From the NCBI RefSeq assembly GCF_010725485.1, contig NZ_AP022598.1, forward strand, positions 2,542,001 through 2,606,000: a DNA stretch of 64,000 nucleotides, written 5' to 3'. The notes beneath the pieces were generated by a model. It was not told the origin of the DNA, did no database searches, and was given only the letters and a program-made list of their open reading frames with translations. A program made the position numbers and the translations under genes. This DNA comes from Mycolicibacterium parafortuitum (GTDB lineage Bacteria > Actinomycetota > Actinomycetes > Mycobacteriales > Mycobacteriaceae). Numbering within the stretch: position 1 is the first letter of the stretch; each line of letters opens with the position of its first letter. This document shows, piece by piece, positions 30,701 to 39,067 of this stretch.

Positions 30701-31171
30701 TCAGGCGGTGAAGACGTCGATGGGCTTGCCGATGGCGAGCATCACCAACGGGATTCGCCGGCTCGTCGACTGCTGATAGGCGATGTAGGGCGGATAGAGG
30801 TGCGTCATGTAGGCCCAGACGTCATGGCGTTCCTCATCGTCGGGCTCGCGCCACTCCGCTTCGAAGGCCTCGGTCGCCACCTGCACGTCGACGGTCGAAC
30901 TCGCGCGGATGTTGTGATACCAGTCGGGGTGCGTGTCGGCGCCGCCCTTCGACGCGACGATCACGATCTCGCCGCCGAAGTTCCCGTAGATCAACGGCGT
31001 CACGTACGCCTTGCCGGATCGCCTGCCCCGACTACGGATCAGGCAGTGCGTGGTGAACGCACGACCGCCGACCGCCGAGAGGTCGAGGATATGACCGCGA
31101 ACGCCGCCGGATTCCAGATACGACGCCAGGTGCTGCCCGGCGAAATCGTCGGAGGAATCGGTGTCACCCAT
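30701..31171 (-). CDS. Ddn-like deazaflavin (F420)-dependent nitroreductase family protein
   Basis: Protein of 156 residues of the FDOR-A/Ddn family (split beta-barrel), which uses F420H2 to reduce quinones and nitro compounds in mycobacteria. The family core is visible: LIRSRGRRSGKAYVTPLIYG (cofactor phosphate region), VIVASKGGADTHPDWYHNIRASSTVDVQV and PYIAYQQSTSRRIPLVML. Mycobacterial genomes carry many paralogues. A second member lies at 31638-32096 on the other strand. The specific substrate is unknown. Confidence 0.9.
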   Translation of the reverse strand: MGDTDSSDDFAGQHLASYLESGGVRGHILDLSAVGGRAFTTHCLIRSRGRRSGKAYVTPLIYGNFGGEIVIVASKGGADTHPDWYHNIRASSTVDVQVATEAFEAEWREPDDEERHDVWAYMTHLYPPYIAYQQSTSRRIPLVMLAIGKPIDVFTA

Positions 31172-31252
31172 CGGTCATCCCTTCGTCGCGTCCGTGTGGA
31201 CCGGCTGCGGAGATTTCCGACTGTAGCGCCCGGCGGCCGCCCGGCGGGGACG

Positions 31253-31576
31253 TCAGTCGTCCGAGGAGTCCTTCTTCTCCTTCTTGTCCTCGTCCTCATC
31301 CGCGTCCTCGCTGTCGTCCTTTTTCGCGCTGTCCTTCTTGTCGTCCTCGTCCGAGTCGTCTGTGTCTGAGTCGTCTGCGTCGTCAGTTTCTGCGTCGTCC
31401 TTGTCCTTCGGCTTTGACACACCGACTTCGAGCACCGCCCAGTGGCTCGGCGACAGATACACCGACCACTTGTCCTTTTCGCGGCCGAGCATCAGAACAC
31501 CGTCGTCGATCTCCCACACGGTGTCGTCGTCGTGCTCGGACTCCTGACCATCGGAATATGTGAGTTTGAACGCCAT
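31253..31576 (-). CDS. small protein with a long acidic low-complexity tail
   Basis: Unrecognised 107-residue protein in two parts. Residues 1-58 form a compact beta-rich head (MAFKLTYSDGQESEHDDD, VWEIDDGVLMLGR, WSVYLSPSHWAVLEV). Residues 59-107 are almost only Asp, Glu, Lys and Ser, and strongly acidic (DSDEDDKKDSAKKDDSEDAD). Such tails bind basic proteins or metal ions, or act as flexible spacers. No signal peptide or membrane segment. The ATG at 31576 is chosen because the composition upstream changes; its ribosome site is weak. It diverges from a Ddn-like gene. Confidence 0.72.
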   Translation of the reverse strand: MAFKLTYSDGQESEHDDDTVWEIDDGVLMLGREKDKWSVYLSPSHWAVLEVGVSKPKDKDDAETDDADDSDTDDSDEDDKKDSAKKDDSEDADEDEDKKEKKDSSDD

Positions 31577-31637
31577 GCTGCTGAGTGCCCGAATGGACTC
31601 CTGATTAATCGCACGGTAACGCGGGCAGAATGCGTCA

Positions 31638-32096
31638 GTGAGCTTCTCCACCACAAACGGCACGCGCGGCGCCCGCCAGCCCGGCGGCGGTTTCCTGCCT
31701 CGCCTGATCAACCGGTGGGCGGCCCGGCGGGCCAGGGCCGGCAAGACGTTCTTCGAAGGGACCCGTGCGCTGGTGCTGACCACAGTCGGACGCAAGAGCG
31801 GAACCGAACGCAGCACCCCGGTCACGTATTTCGCGGAGCAAGGCGGGACATGGCTGATCGTCGCGTCGGCGGCCGGCGCGGCGAGAAACCCAGCCTGGTA
31901 CCACAACCTGGCCGCCCATCCGGACCGGGTGCGCATCGAGTTCGGCGGGCAGACCCACGACGTGGTCGCCGAGCAACTGCACGGCGACGAGCGCGAGCGC
32001 GCATGGCGCCGAATCAGCGGAGAGTCGAAACTGTTCGCCGGTTACCAGGACAAGACGGACCGGGAGCTGCCGGTCATCCGGTTGTCGCGGCGCTAG
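31638..32096 (+). CDS. Ddn-like deazaflavin-dependent nitroreductase family protein (second copy)
   Basis: Protein of 152 residues of the same F420-binding Ddn family as the gene at 30701-31171. Core motifs are VLTTVGRKSGTERSTPVTYFAEQGGTWLIVASAAGAARNPAWYHNL and VIRLSRR at the end. The N-terminus is basic and Arg-rich (PRLINRWAARRARAGK), possibly for membrane association as in Ddn. The GTG start at 31638 is in good context. The end overlaps the convergent MFS gene by 23 bases. Confidence 0.88.
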   Translation: MSFSTTNGTRGARQPGGGFLPRLINRWAARRARAGKTFFEGTRALVLTTVGRKSGTERSTPVTYFAEQGGTWLIVASAAGAARNPAWYHNLAAHPDRVRIEFGGQTHDVVAEQLHGDERERAWRRISGESKLFAGYQDKTDRELPVIRLSRR

Positions 32097-33303
32097 ACCG
32101 TTTCTGAAGCAGCACCGACACCGTCAGGATCGCCAGACCGGCCAGCGCGAGCAGCGCCCCCGCGGCCGCAGGCGCGCTGTAGCCGTAGCCCGCGGCGATC
32201 ACCAGACCGCCGACCCAGGCACCCGTCGCGTTGCCGATGTTGAGCGCCGAATGGTTCAGCGCGGCGGCCAGCGTCTGGGCGTCGCGTGCGACGTCCATCA
32301 GGCGGGTCTGCAGGGCGGGCCCGACGGCCGAGCCGGTCAGACCGATACCGAACAACACGATCAACGCGGTCCAGGGGTTTCGGGATGCGACCACGAACAG
32401 CGCCAGCACCACACACAGCGAACACATCGACAGGTAAAGCGCGCGCACCACAGAGCGGTCCGCGAGCCGACCGCCCACCAGGTTGCCGAAGAACATGCCG
32501 ATCCCGAACACCATGAGCGCCAACGGGATCAGCCCGCGCGGCAAGCCCGCGACGTCGGTCATCGTGGTCGAGATGTAGGTGTACACGGCGAACATCCCGC
32601 CGAAACCGATCATGCCGACGAGAAGCGCCAACCACACCTGATAGCGGCGCAGTGCGCCGAGCTCGGCGATCGGGCTGGTGGTCTGCATGAAACGCAGCTG
32701 GAACGGCAGCCAGAACCACAGCGCCGCCAGCGTCAGCACCCCGACCGCGACGACGAGACCGAAAGCTGCTCGCCAGCCCAGGGATTGGCCGAGCCACGAC
32801 GCCATCGGCACGCCGAGAACGGTGGCGACCGTCAGGCCGGTCAACACGTAGGCGACCGCCTTCGCGCGGTGCTGGGGCCCCATCAGATGGGCGGCGACCA
32901 GCGCGGCCACACCGAAATACGCGCCGTGCGGCAGGCCGGCGAGGAAACGTGCGGCGATCAGTGTCCCGTAGGTCGGTGCCAGCATGCTGGCGAGGTTGCC
33001 GAGTGTGAACACCACCATCAGCGCCAGTAGCAGCTTGCGCCGTCCCATCCGTGCCGTGACCGAAGCGATCAGCGGCGCGCCGACCACCACCCCGAGCGCA
33101 TAGGCCGAGATGACATGGCCGGCAGTCGGTTCGGAGACCCCGAGGCTGTGTGCGATGTCGGGAAGCAGGCCCATCGCGACGAACTCGGTGGTGCCGATGC
33201 CGAAGCCGCCCAGCGCGAGCGCGATGACCGCGAGCCAGCGCACGACGGGGTCGGGGGCCACCACCGAGGGCGGCCCGGATGCGCGGTCGATCGTCACCGT
33301 CAC
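32074..33303 (-). CDS. MFS transporter, DHA1-type efflux permease
   Basis: Twelve-helix major facilitator of 409 residues, AraJ/Cmx-like drug or sugar efflux group. Diagnostic stretches are GGFGIGTTEFVAMGLLPDIAHSLGVSEPTAGHVISAYALGVVVGAP, the MFS loop ARMGRRKLLLAL and ARFLAGLPHGAYFGVAALVAAHLM. The GTG start (33303) overlaps the stop of the aldolase-like gene (GTGA), so they are coupled. With a ROK regulator divergent from that unit, export or import of a sugar-acid-like compound is plausible but unproven. Chloramphenicol-type drug efflux is an alternative. Confidence 0.9.
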   Translation of the reverse strand: MTVTIDRASGPPSVVAPDPVVRWLAVIALALGGFGIGTTEFVAMGLLPDIAHSLGVSEPTAGHVISAYALGVVVGAPLIASVTARMGRRKLLLALMVVFTLGNLASMLAPTYGTLIAARFLAGLPHGAYFGVAALVAAHLMGPQHRAKAVAYVLTGLTVATVLGVPMASWLGQSLGWRAAFGLVVAVGVLTLAALWFWLPFQLRFMQTTSPIAELGALRRYQVWLALLVGMIGFGGMFAVYTYISTTMTDVAGLPRGLIPLALMVFGIGMFFGNLVGGRLADRSVVRALYLSMCSLCVVLALFVVASRNPWTALIVLFGIGLTGSAVGPALQTRLMDVARDAQTLAAALNHSALNIGNATGAWVGGLVIAAGYGYSAPAAAGALLALAGLAILTVSVLLQKRSSAATTG

Positions 33304-33944
33304 AGTGCCCGGACTGCCGAGACGGACGGTGAGCCGAGGGTCAGGGCGACGGCGGCCAGACGCCGCACCCGGTCCCAGTCGCGCTGCTGCACCGCCGCGG
33401 GCGGTGCGAGCCAGTCGGCGAGCACACACCGGACGTTCGGTGCGGCCAGGTGGCCGGCGACGTCGGCGGCGGAGGCGCCCGCGACGGCGAACCGCGCCGA
33501 CGGCGCGAACGAGGCCAGCGACCTGAGTACGCGCCGGCCACCGGTCAACACCATGTCGGTGTAGCCGTCGTCGAGGAGACGGGCCGCGTCGAGATCGGTG
33601 CGGACGCCGGGAAGGTGCGGCAGTTCGGATGCGCGCATCGCCGCGCACAGTTCGGGGGTTCCGTCGGCAGCGACGAGGAACTCGGCACCCGCCGCGCGGG
33701 CCAGGGCGGGCTGCGCCGCGTCGGTCAGTTCGCCGGCGCCGACGATGACGTCGGGTGCCCCGGTGGCCAGGCGTTCGATCGCGGTAAGGGCGTGCGGCCC
33801 CTCCAGTGCGATGTGGACCATCGGAAGCCCCGCGGCGGTGATGGCGCGGGCGACAGGAACCACGTCGGCAGCCTTCGCCGCGTCGTGGATACGCAGCAGC
33901 GGCATCACGGGTGCGACGTCGAGCAGCGATCTGGGTTCCTTCAT
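33300..33944 (-). CDS. KDPG-aldolase-like protein lacking the catalytic residues
   Basis: Protein of 214 residues with the TIM-barrel plan of 2-keto-3-deoxy-6-phosphogluconate aldolase (Eda). Alignable blocks are VVPVARAITAAGLPMVHIALEG, DVIVGAGELTDAAQPALARAAGAEFLVAA, LPHLPGV and LADWLAPP. The active site is gone: in E. coli Eda the motif EVTLRT supplies Glu45 and Arg49, here HIALEG; KFFPAE supplies the Schiff-base Lys133, here MVLTGG; and PTGG of the phosphate site is AVAG. It should not be an aldolase. It may be a ligand sensor or have a new activity. It is coupled to the MFS gene and diverges from a ROK regulator. Start ATG 33944. Confidence 0.8.
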   Translation of the reverse strand: MKEPRSLLDVAPVMPLLRIHDAAKAADVVPVARAITAAGLPMVHIALEGPHALTAIERLATGAPDVIVGAGELTDAAQPALARAAGAEFLVAADGTPELCAAMRASELPHLPGVRTDLDAARLLDDGYTDMVLTGGRRVLRSLASFAPSARFAVAGASAADVAGHLAAPNVRCVLADWLAPPAAVQQRDWDRVRRLAAVALTLGSPSVSAVRAL

Positions 33945-34029
33945 GAGGCAACCGTAGTCGGGATTAAGGTACTTATCAACGATACTTTTGTATTTGAAAG
34001 ACATAAGTGGCAGCGGTTACGCTCGGTGC

Positions 34030-35214
34030 GTGCCGCTCTTCCGGACGTCAGCAGCAACCTCTGTGGGGGAGCTGTACGCCCTGATCAGGGAGAAGCGCGG
34101 AATGACACGCGCTGAGCTCGGCAAACTGACCGGTTTGTCCAGAACCGCGGTCACCGCTCGGGTGAGGGAACTCACCACCCGGGGGCTGGTCGTCGAAGAC
34201 GCGCAGGCGCCGTCCAGCGGGGGCAGGCCGGCGACCCTGCTGCGATTCAACGCCGCGGCCGGGGTGGTGCTGACCGCGGCCGTCGGCGGTAGCCGTACCC
34301 GGCTCGCGGTGTGCGATCTGTCGGGCGATGTGCTCGGCGCCGCCGACATCGACCGGGAACCCGGCTTCGGCCCAGAAGATCTGATGCCCGACGTGGTGGC
34401 CTGTCTGCAGGATCTGCTGGCCGGCACCCGGCATCGCGGTGCGCAGGTGTTCGGAATCGGCCTGAGCCTGCCGGGCACCGTGGACCAGAACCGCGGCAGC
34501 AGCGTCGACACACCGGTGCTCAGCGGATGGGACGGCGTGCCGCTGTTCCCGTACTTCCGCGAACTGACCTCCGCACCCGTCATCCTCGGCAACGACGCGA
34601 ACGTCATCGCGCTGGCCGAGTGGCGCGCAGGCGCCGGTCGCGGCTTCGGAGACCTGCTCGTCCTCAAGGCCTCCACCGGTCTCGGCTCCGGCATCATCAG
34701 CGGCGGGATGCTGCAGCGCGGCGCCCAACGCGCGGCCGGGGAGTTCGGCCACAACAAGACGGCCGCCGCGGCGGACCGGCCGTGCCGGTGCGGTGACGTC
34801 GGCTGCCTGGAGACCGTGGCCGCGGGCTGGGCGCTGGTGCAGGAACTGCGCGACGAGGGTAGGACGGTACACAACCTGCGCGAGGTGGTCGCACTGGCGC
34901 ACACCGGGGATGCGTTGGCCCGCAGGTTGATCCGCGAAAGCGGACGATACGTCGGCGAGGTGCTCGCCGGTGCGGTGAACCTGCTCAACCCCGAGGCGCT
35001 GGTGGTGGCGGGCGACATCTCCGGCGCCTACGACATCTTCGTGGCCGGGCTGCGCGAGACGCTGTACGGCAACGCCACCACGCTGGCGACCAAGAACCTG
35101 CAGATCCTGCCCGCCTACCTCGGGGACCGCAGCGGCAGCATGGGCAGCGCGATGATGGTCCTCGACCATGTGCTCGGCCCGGCCGCGGTCGACGCGCTGG
35201 TCACAACTCCGTAA
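34030..35214 (+). CDS. ROK-family transcriptional repressor
   Basis: Sugar-responsive repressor of 394 residues. The N-terminal winged helix (about 1-70) reads MTRAELGKLTGLSRTAVTARVRELTTRGLVVE. The ROK domain follows, with GIGLSLPGTVD, LGNDANVIALAEWRAGAG, GLGSGIISGGMLQRGAQRAAGEFGHN and the zinc motif CRCGDVGCLE. The N-terminal ATP loop is degenerate (AVGGSRTRLAV), as usual in repressors. The GTG start at 34030 is chosen, and GTG 34026 is out of frame. The divergent AT-rich gap (33945-34029) to the aldolase-like gene contains TATCAACGATA and is the probable operator region. Confidence 0.9.
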   Translation: MPLFRTSAATSVGELYALIREKRGMTRAELGKLTGLSRTAVTARVRELTTRGLVVEDAQAPSSGGRPATLLRFNAAAGVVLTAAVGGSRTRLAVCDLSGDVLGAADIDREPGFGPEDLMPDVVACLQDLLAGTRHRGAQVFGIGLSLPGTVDQNRGSSVDTPVLSGWDGVPLFPYFRELTSAPVILGNDANVIALAEWRAGAGRGFGDLLVLKASTGLGSGIISGGMLQRGAQRAAGEFGHNKTAAAADRPCRCGDVGCLETVAAGWALVQELRDEGRTVHNLREVVALAHTGDALARRLIRESGRYVGEVLAGAVNLLNPEALVVAGDISGAYDIFVAGLRETLYGNATTLATKNLQILPAYLGDRSGSMGSAMMVLDHVLGPAAVDALVTTP

Positions 35215-35260
35215 GGGCCCACGGCCGTTTTCGCGGCAGCCCGGCGGGTAGGAATGACAC

Positions 35261-35806
35261 GTGAGTGACGAACTGGTTGTGCTCCTCGACCACGACGGCA
35301 ACCGCGTCGGCAGCGCCGCGAAGTCGACGGTTCACCACCGGGACACCCCGCTTCATCTGGCCTTCTCCTGCTACCTGTTCGACGATTCGGGCCGGGTGCT
35401 GCTGACCCGCCGTGCGCTGGGCAAGAAGACGTGGCCCGGCGTGTGGACGAATTCGTTCTGCGGGCACCCCGCCCCCGGCGAGGCCATGGTCGACGCGGTT
35501 CACCGCCGCGCCCGACAGGAACTCGGCGCCGCCGTGCGGGACGTGGTGTGCGTACTGCCTGACTTCCGCTACCGCGCCGAGGCCGCCGACGGCACCGTAG
35601 AGAACGAGGTGTGCCCGGTGTTCTGTGCGCTCGTCGACGGTCCGGTCGCGCCGTCCCCCGACGAGGTGATGGACCTGGTCTGGGCGCCGTGGGCCGAGGT
35701 GCGGACCGCCGCCACGCTCGGCTGGGCGATCAGTCCGTGGGCCCAGAGCCAGGTGCCGCTGCTGGAGGCCGCCGGTCTGCCCGAGTGGTCTCGCGTATCG
35801 GCGTGA
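35261..35806 (+). CDS. idi: isopentenyl-diphosphate delta-isomerase, type 1
   Basis: Interconverts isopentenyl and dimethylallyl diphosphate, feeding the carotenoid operon on the opposite strand. It has 181 residues with the Nudix-like type 1 fold. The catalytic Cys is in TNSFCGHP, the catalytic Glu in ENEVCPVF, and the metal site is formed by His residues in VHHRDTPLHLAF and GHP plus EL in RARQELG. The GTG start at 35261 is 46 bp after the ROK gene. The 3' end overlaps the convergent Rieske gene by 77 bases, an unusually long overlap. Confidence 0.95.
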   Translation: MSDELVVLLDHDGNRVGSAAKSTVHHRDTPLHLAFSCYLFDDSGRVLLTRRALGKKTWPGVWTNSFCGHPAPGEAMVDAVHRRARQELGAAVRDVVCVLPDFRYRAEAADGTVENEVCPVFCALVDGPVAPSPDEVMDLVWAPWAEVRTAATLGWAISPWAQSQVPLLEAAGLPEWSRVSA

Positions 35807-36833
35807 GCAGTTCGGCCGTGCCCGCGGCCTGCTGTTCGCGCACGATGTTCAGCCGTTCGGCGTAGGCCAGGTCGTCGCGCCACAGCCGGTTCGCGGCGTG
35901 TCGCATGAACGGGGTGATCAGCGGCGCCACCCGGATGGCCCGCGCGAAACCTGGCCGGTCCGAGTGTGCGACCACGGCCTCGACGACGGTGGCGCGCGGA
36001 AGTCCGTCCCGGCCGCGACCGTTGGGCACGGCGTGGGTTTCGACCACGCTTCCCGAACCCTCCCCGTCGAGGATCCGCATCACGAGTGTGCGCGGTTCGG
36101 GGCTGGTGAACTCGGCGATGACCGGCACGCCGAGCCGGCCGATGCGGAACGTCACCGCGACGAGAAAGCGGTCCAGTTCCTCCGGGATGTCGGTGTCCTC
36201 ACCCGGGGCGCTGAGCACTTCCAGCTGGGTGAACGAGTACGGGTGAAACCAGGAACCGTGCCACGGGTCCATCCGGTTGGCGATGATGTCGACGGCTTCG
36301 CACGTGCCGCGCAGAGTCGTCACCGCGGCCAGCCGCGGCGGCTCGGGCCGGGCCGGCACGATCGGCGCGTCGGTCGGTTCCTCCCCGCCGACACGGTCCA
36401 GTCGCGCCCACACCAGCACCCCGTCGTCGAATGTGGGCAGCGACGGCCAGTCCGGGCGCGAACGGCCCGTCAGGCGCAGGCCGTGCCACGGGCACACCAG
36501 CTGCCCGCGGTCCACGGTGCCGGTGCACAGGTCGGCCCCGAGATGCGGACATCCGGCCGGGCCGACGCGCACCTCGCCGCCGGCGTCGCGCCAGCAGACC
36601 AACTCGGCCCCGGCGACGTTGGCGCCGAACGGTTTTGCGCCGATGTCGGTGCTGGCCCCGACCACGTACCAGTTGCCGCTGGGGCGGGCCTGAGAGCGGG
36701 CGAGCGCGGCGGAGATCAGCTGTGGGGACGCCTGTCGGTACGTCGGGGTCTGCCGCGCCCAGGGAGTGCGCGGCAGCACCTCGAACGGCCAGGCCTTCTT
36801 CACCGAACGGGTGAACCGGCCCACAGCGCTCAT
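35730..36833 (-). CDS. Rieske [2Fe-2S] oxygenase-like protein of the carotenoid operon
   Basis: Protein of 367 residues with an N-terminal Rieske domain: CPHLGADLC and CPWHGLRL supply the two Cys and two His cluster ligands. The C-terminal domain may hold a mononuclear iron, as suggested by the DPWHGSWFHPYSF segment. It is the last gene of the crt operon, and its ATG overlaps the crtU stop (ATGA). Rieske proteins of this kind occur in other actinobacterial carotenoid clusters. A ring hydroxylation or ketolation step on the aromatic carotene is plausible but unproven. Its 3' end runs 77 bases into idi. Confidence 0.85.
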   Translation of the reverse strand: MSAVGRFTRSVKKAWPFEVLPRTPWARQTPTYRQASPQLISAALARSQARPSGNWYVVGASTDIGAKPFGANVAGAELVCWRDAGGEVRVGPAGCPHLGADLCTGTVDRGQLVCPWHGLRLTGRSRPDWPSLPTFDDGVLVWARLDRVGGEEPTDAPIVPARPEPPRLAAVTTLRGTCEAVDIIANRMDPWHGSWFHPYSFTQLEVLSAPGEDTDIPEELDRFLVAVTFRIGRLGVPVIAEFTSPEPRTLVMRILDGEGSGSVVETHAVPNGRGRDGLPRATVVEAVVAHSDRPGFARAIRVAPLITPFMRHAANRLWRDDLAYAERLNIVREQQAAGTAELLTPIRETTRADRRPPAAAPGSGPTD

Positions 36834-38365
36834 CGGGGAACCCGCCTTTCGACACGGCCGGCCAGGTGCCGCAGCACGGGGGAGCGCCCGCGCACCGGGA
36901 CGGTGTATATATCGTGCCCCTTCACCCCGAAATGAGCGAGCAGGGTGTTCGCGGCGCTGATGCCGGTGGTCGCCGCGCGTTCCATCAGCGCGACCGGCAG
37001 GTCGATGCGGATGCCGTCACCGGCGAGCGCGAGACCGGGATGCGGGGTGTGCACCGACGGCCGTTCGGCGAAGTCGCCCGGCGCCAGTCGCGGACAGTCG
37101 TTGCGGCACAACGTCTCCTCGTGCACGATCCGCGCCTGCGCCGTCTCCGGGTAGAGCTCGTGCATCCGGGCGATCGACGCCTCGCGCAATGCGGGGGTGT
37201 CCTCGTCGACCGAGTATGCGTGCAACTCGACCACCGAACCACCAGTGCGCGCACACCATTCGGCGGCCTCGCGCTCGTAGCGCTCCAGCACGCTGATGTT
37301 GTCCAGCGGCGGCAGACCACCGGTACCCATGAACGCCGGACGGTCCGCCCGCACCGCGCGATCCAGCCAGAGGCGCTGCACCACGAACGGCGCCGCGGTG
37401 CCGAGACGCCCGATACGTTCCCGCCAGCCGGGGTCACCGAGGGCCGGAGACCCGGCGACGATGGCCTGCAGCGCTGACACGTCGGCGGCGAGCACCACGC
37501 CGTCGGCGCGCAACTGTTCGCCGGAGTCGTCGGTGACGGCGAAGGCGTTGTCCGCTGTCGGTTCGACACTGTGCACCGACGAACCCGTCCGCACCCGCAC
37601 CCCCAGTCGCTCCAGGTAGCTGCCCAGCGGATTCCACAGCGCCGCATCGAAATTGGACGTCGCCACATCGAAGACCAGGCCCTCGCTGGAGCCGAGGAAG
37701 TAGATGTGGAACATGGTGGCCAACTCGGCGGCCGACAGTTTGGCCGGCCGGGTGAAGAAGCTCCGGGAGAACACCTCGAACGCCAGATGGCGGGCCGCAT
37801 CGGGGAAGTTGATGTCGCGCAGGAACGATTCGGCGTCCTGGTGGTCGAGCTCGTCGTAGGTGCCCGGCACCGACACCGCGGCCAGCGGCGCCGCCGCCCG
37901 GGCGTCGAGCCGGATCAAATCCCGCACCCGGAAGGTGGGGCTGCGCAGCGCGAACGCCATCGCGTTGAACGGTGGCGTGCGGGGCAGACCGCGGAACGTG
38001 TCGCGCCTGCCGCGCGCGTCGACGAGGGGGTAATCGTCGAGCGGGCTCAGCATCGACAGCGTCGGGTCGACGCGGCGGAGTAGATCGCGCAGGTTGTAGT
38101 ACTGGCGGAAGAACGCGTGGAAGCCACGGTTCATCGCGGCAGGTGTGCCGTCGGGCAGCTGCGTCTGCCAGCCGCCGACCCGGCCACCCAGATAGGGCTG
38201 TCGTTCGTAGAGGCGCACCGCGACACCGCGTTCGGCCAGCGCGGTGGCCGCGGCCAACCCGGCGATGCCGCCGCCGACGACCGCGACGGTCGGCCGCGAC
38301 ACCAGGTCGGCCGCGCCGGGCAGCCCCGGGGCGGCGGGATGCAGGACGCGGCGGGGATCGTTCAC
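36830..38365 (-). CDS. crtU: CrtU-like carotenoid desaturase/methyltransferase (aromatic ring formation)
   Basis: FAD-dependent protein of 511 residues related to beta-carotene desaturase/methylase CrtU, which converts beta-ionone rings to the aromatic rings of isorenieratene. FAD binding is shown by VAVVGGGIAGLAAATALAERG. Next come YLGGRVGGWQTQLPDG and the characteristic NRGFHAFFRQYYNLRDLLRR. The C-terminal FAD motif is PGLALAGDGIRIDLPVALMERAATTG. The GTG start (38365) overlaps the methyltransferase stop (GTGA). Its place after crtYc/crtYd fits its role after lycopene cyclisation. CrtD/CrtI-like desaturation is a less likely alternative. Confidence 0.88.
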   Translation of the reverse strand: MNDPRRVLHPAAPGLPGAADLVSRPTVAVVGGGIAGLAAATALAERGVAVRLYERQPYLGGRVGGWQTQLPDGTPAAMNRGFHAFFRQYYNLRDLLRRVDPTLSMLSPLDDYPLVDARGRRDTFRGLPRTPPFNAMAFALRSPTFRVRDLIRLDARAAAPLAAVSVPGTYDELDHQDAESFLRDINFPDAARHLAFEVFSRSFFTRPAKLSAAELATMFHIYFLGSSEGLVFDVATSNFDAALWNPLGSYLERLGVRVRTGSSVHSVEPTADNAFAVTDDSGEQLRADGVVLAADVSALQAIVAGSPALGDPGWRERIGRLGTAAPFVVQRLWLDRAVRADRPAFMGTGGLPPLDNISVLERYEREAAEWCARTGGSVVELHAYSVDEDTPALREASIARMHELYPETAQARIVHEETLCRNDCPRLAPGDFAERPSVHTPHPGLALAGDGIRIDLPVALMERAATTGISAANTLLAHFGVKGHDIYTVPVRGRSPVLRHLAGRVERRVPR

Positions 38366-39066
38366 TGAGGTGTCCTCCCGAGGAACGTGTGCACGATGCC
38401 GCGCTGCCAGCCCGGCATGGTGTCGCTGTGGACATCGACGAATCCGTTGCGCCGCATGCGGTCCCGGAACTGCTCGGCCCCGTCGAACTCGTTGACGCTG
38501 CGGCGCAGGTACCGGTACAGCCCCGCGTCGCCGGACTTCATCCGACCGATCGGGATGATGATCGCGGTGCTGACCACGTTCCACACGGCGGTGGCCGCGA
38601 CGGAGTCGCGGACCGAGTACTCGTGCGCTGCGAACACGCCACCGGGGCGCAGCAACCCGCGCAGCGACTGCAGCACACTGTCGCGATCGTCGACGTTTCG
38701 GATCAGGTACGCCGCGAGGATGCCGTCGAACGGGCCGGTCACGCCGGCGGCGGCCAGGTCCTCGACGCGGCTGTGCGCGAACGACACCGTCTCCGGCCAG
38801 GCCTTGTCACGCGCGCAGGCGAGCATGCCGGCCGATCCGTCGACGCCCAGGATCTGGGCGTGCGGTGCGACCTGCAGCAGGGCGGCAGTGGAAGCCCCTG
38901 TACCGCAGCCGATGTCGAGCAGAGACAGCCCGCGGCCTTGATCGGGTAGCTGCATCCGGCGAGCCGACAACCGCAGGTGGTCGTGATATCCCGGATTGGA
39001 TCCGACCAGGCCGTCGTAGGTGCCGGCCCCGGCGTCGAACGCGTCGGGCACGTCGTAGGTGGGCAT
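38362..39066 (-). CDS. class I SAM-dependent methyltransferase of the carotenoid operon
   Basis: Soluble methyltransferase of 234 residues. The SAM motif is LLDIGCGTGASTAAL (motif I) with ILGVDGSAGML as motif II; the later LRGLLRPGGVFAAHEYSVRD is of the UbiE/ubiquinone-type. It lies between crtYd and crtU, coupled to both (one base after crtYd, GTGA overlap with crtU). A carotenoid-modifying or quinone-type methylation is plausible, but the substrate is not known. Confidence 0.87.
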   Translation of the reverse strand: MPTYDVPDAFDAGAGTYDGLVGSNPGYHDHLRLSARRMQLPDQGRGLSLLDIGCGTGASTAALLQVAPHAQILGVDGSAGMLACARDKAWPETVSFAHSRVEDLAAAGVTGPFDGILAAYLIRNVDDRDSVLQSLRGLLRPGGVFAAHEYSVRDSVAATAVWNVVSTAIIIPIGRMKSGDAGLYRYLRRSVNEFDGAEQFRDRMRRNGFVDVHSDTMPGWQRGIVHTFLGRTPQ

Positions 39067-39067
39067 G

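Noticed and set aside
31260-31420. Low-complexity tract as a satellite or CRISPR-like repeat
   Set aside because: There is no fixed repeat-spacer period; it is codon repetition in the acidic tail.
32074-33951. MFS protein extended upstream to about 625 residues
   Set aside because: The extra 216 residues are antisense-like, Arg/Gly-rich and overlap the aldolase-like gene in another frame; the GTG at 33303 gives a normal 409-residue transporter.
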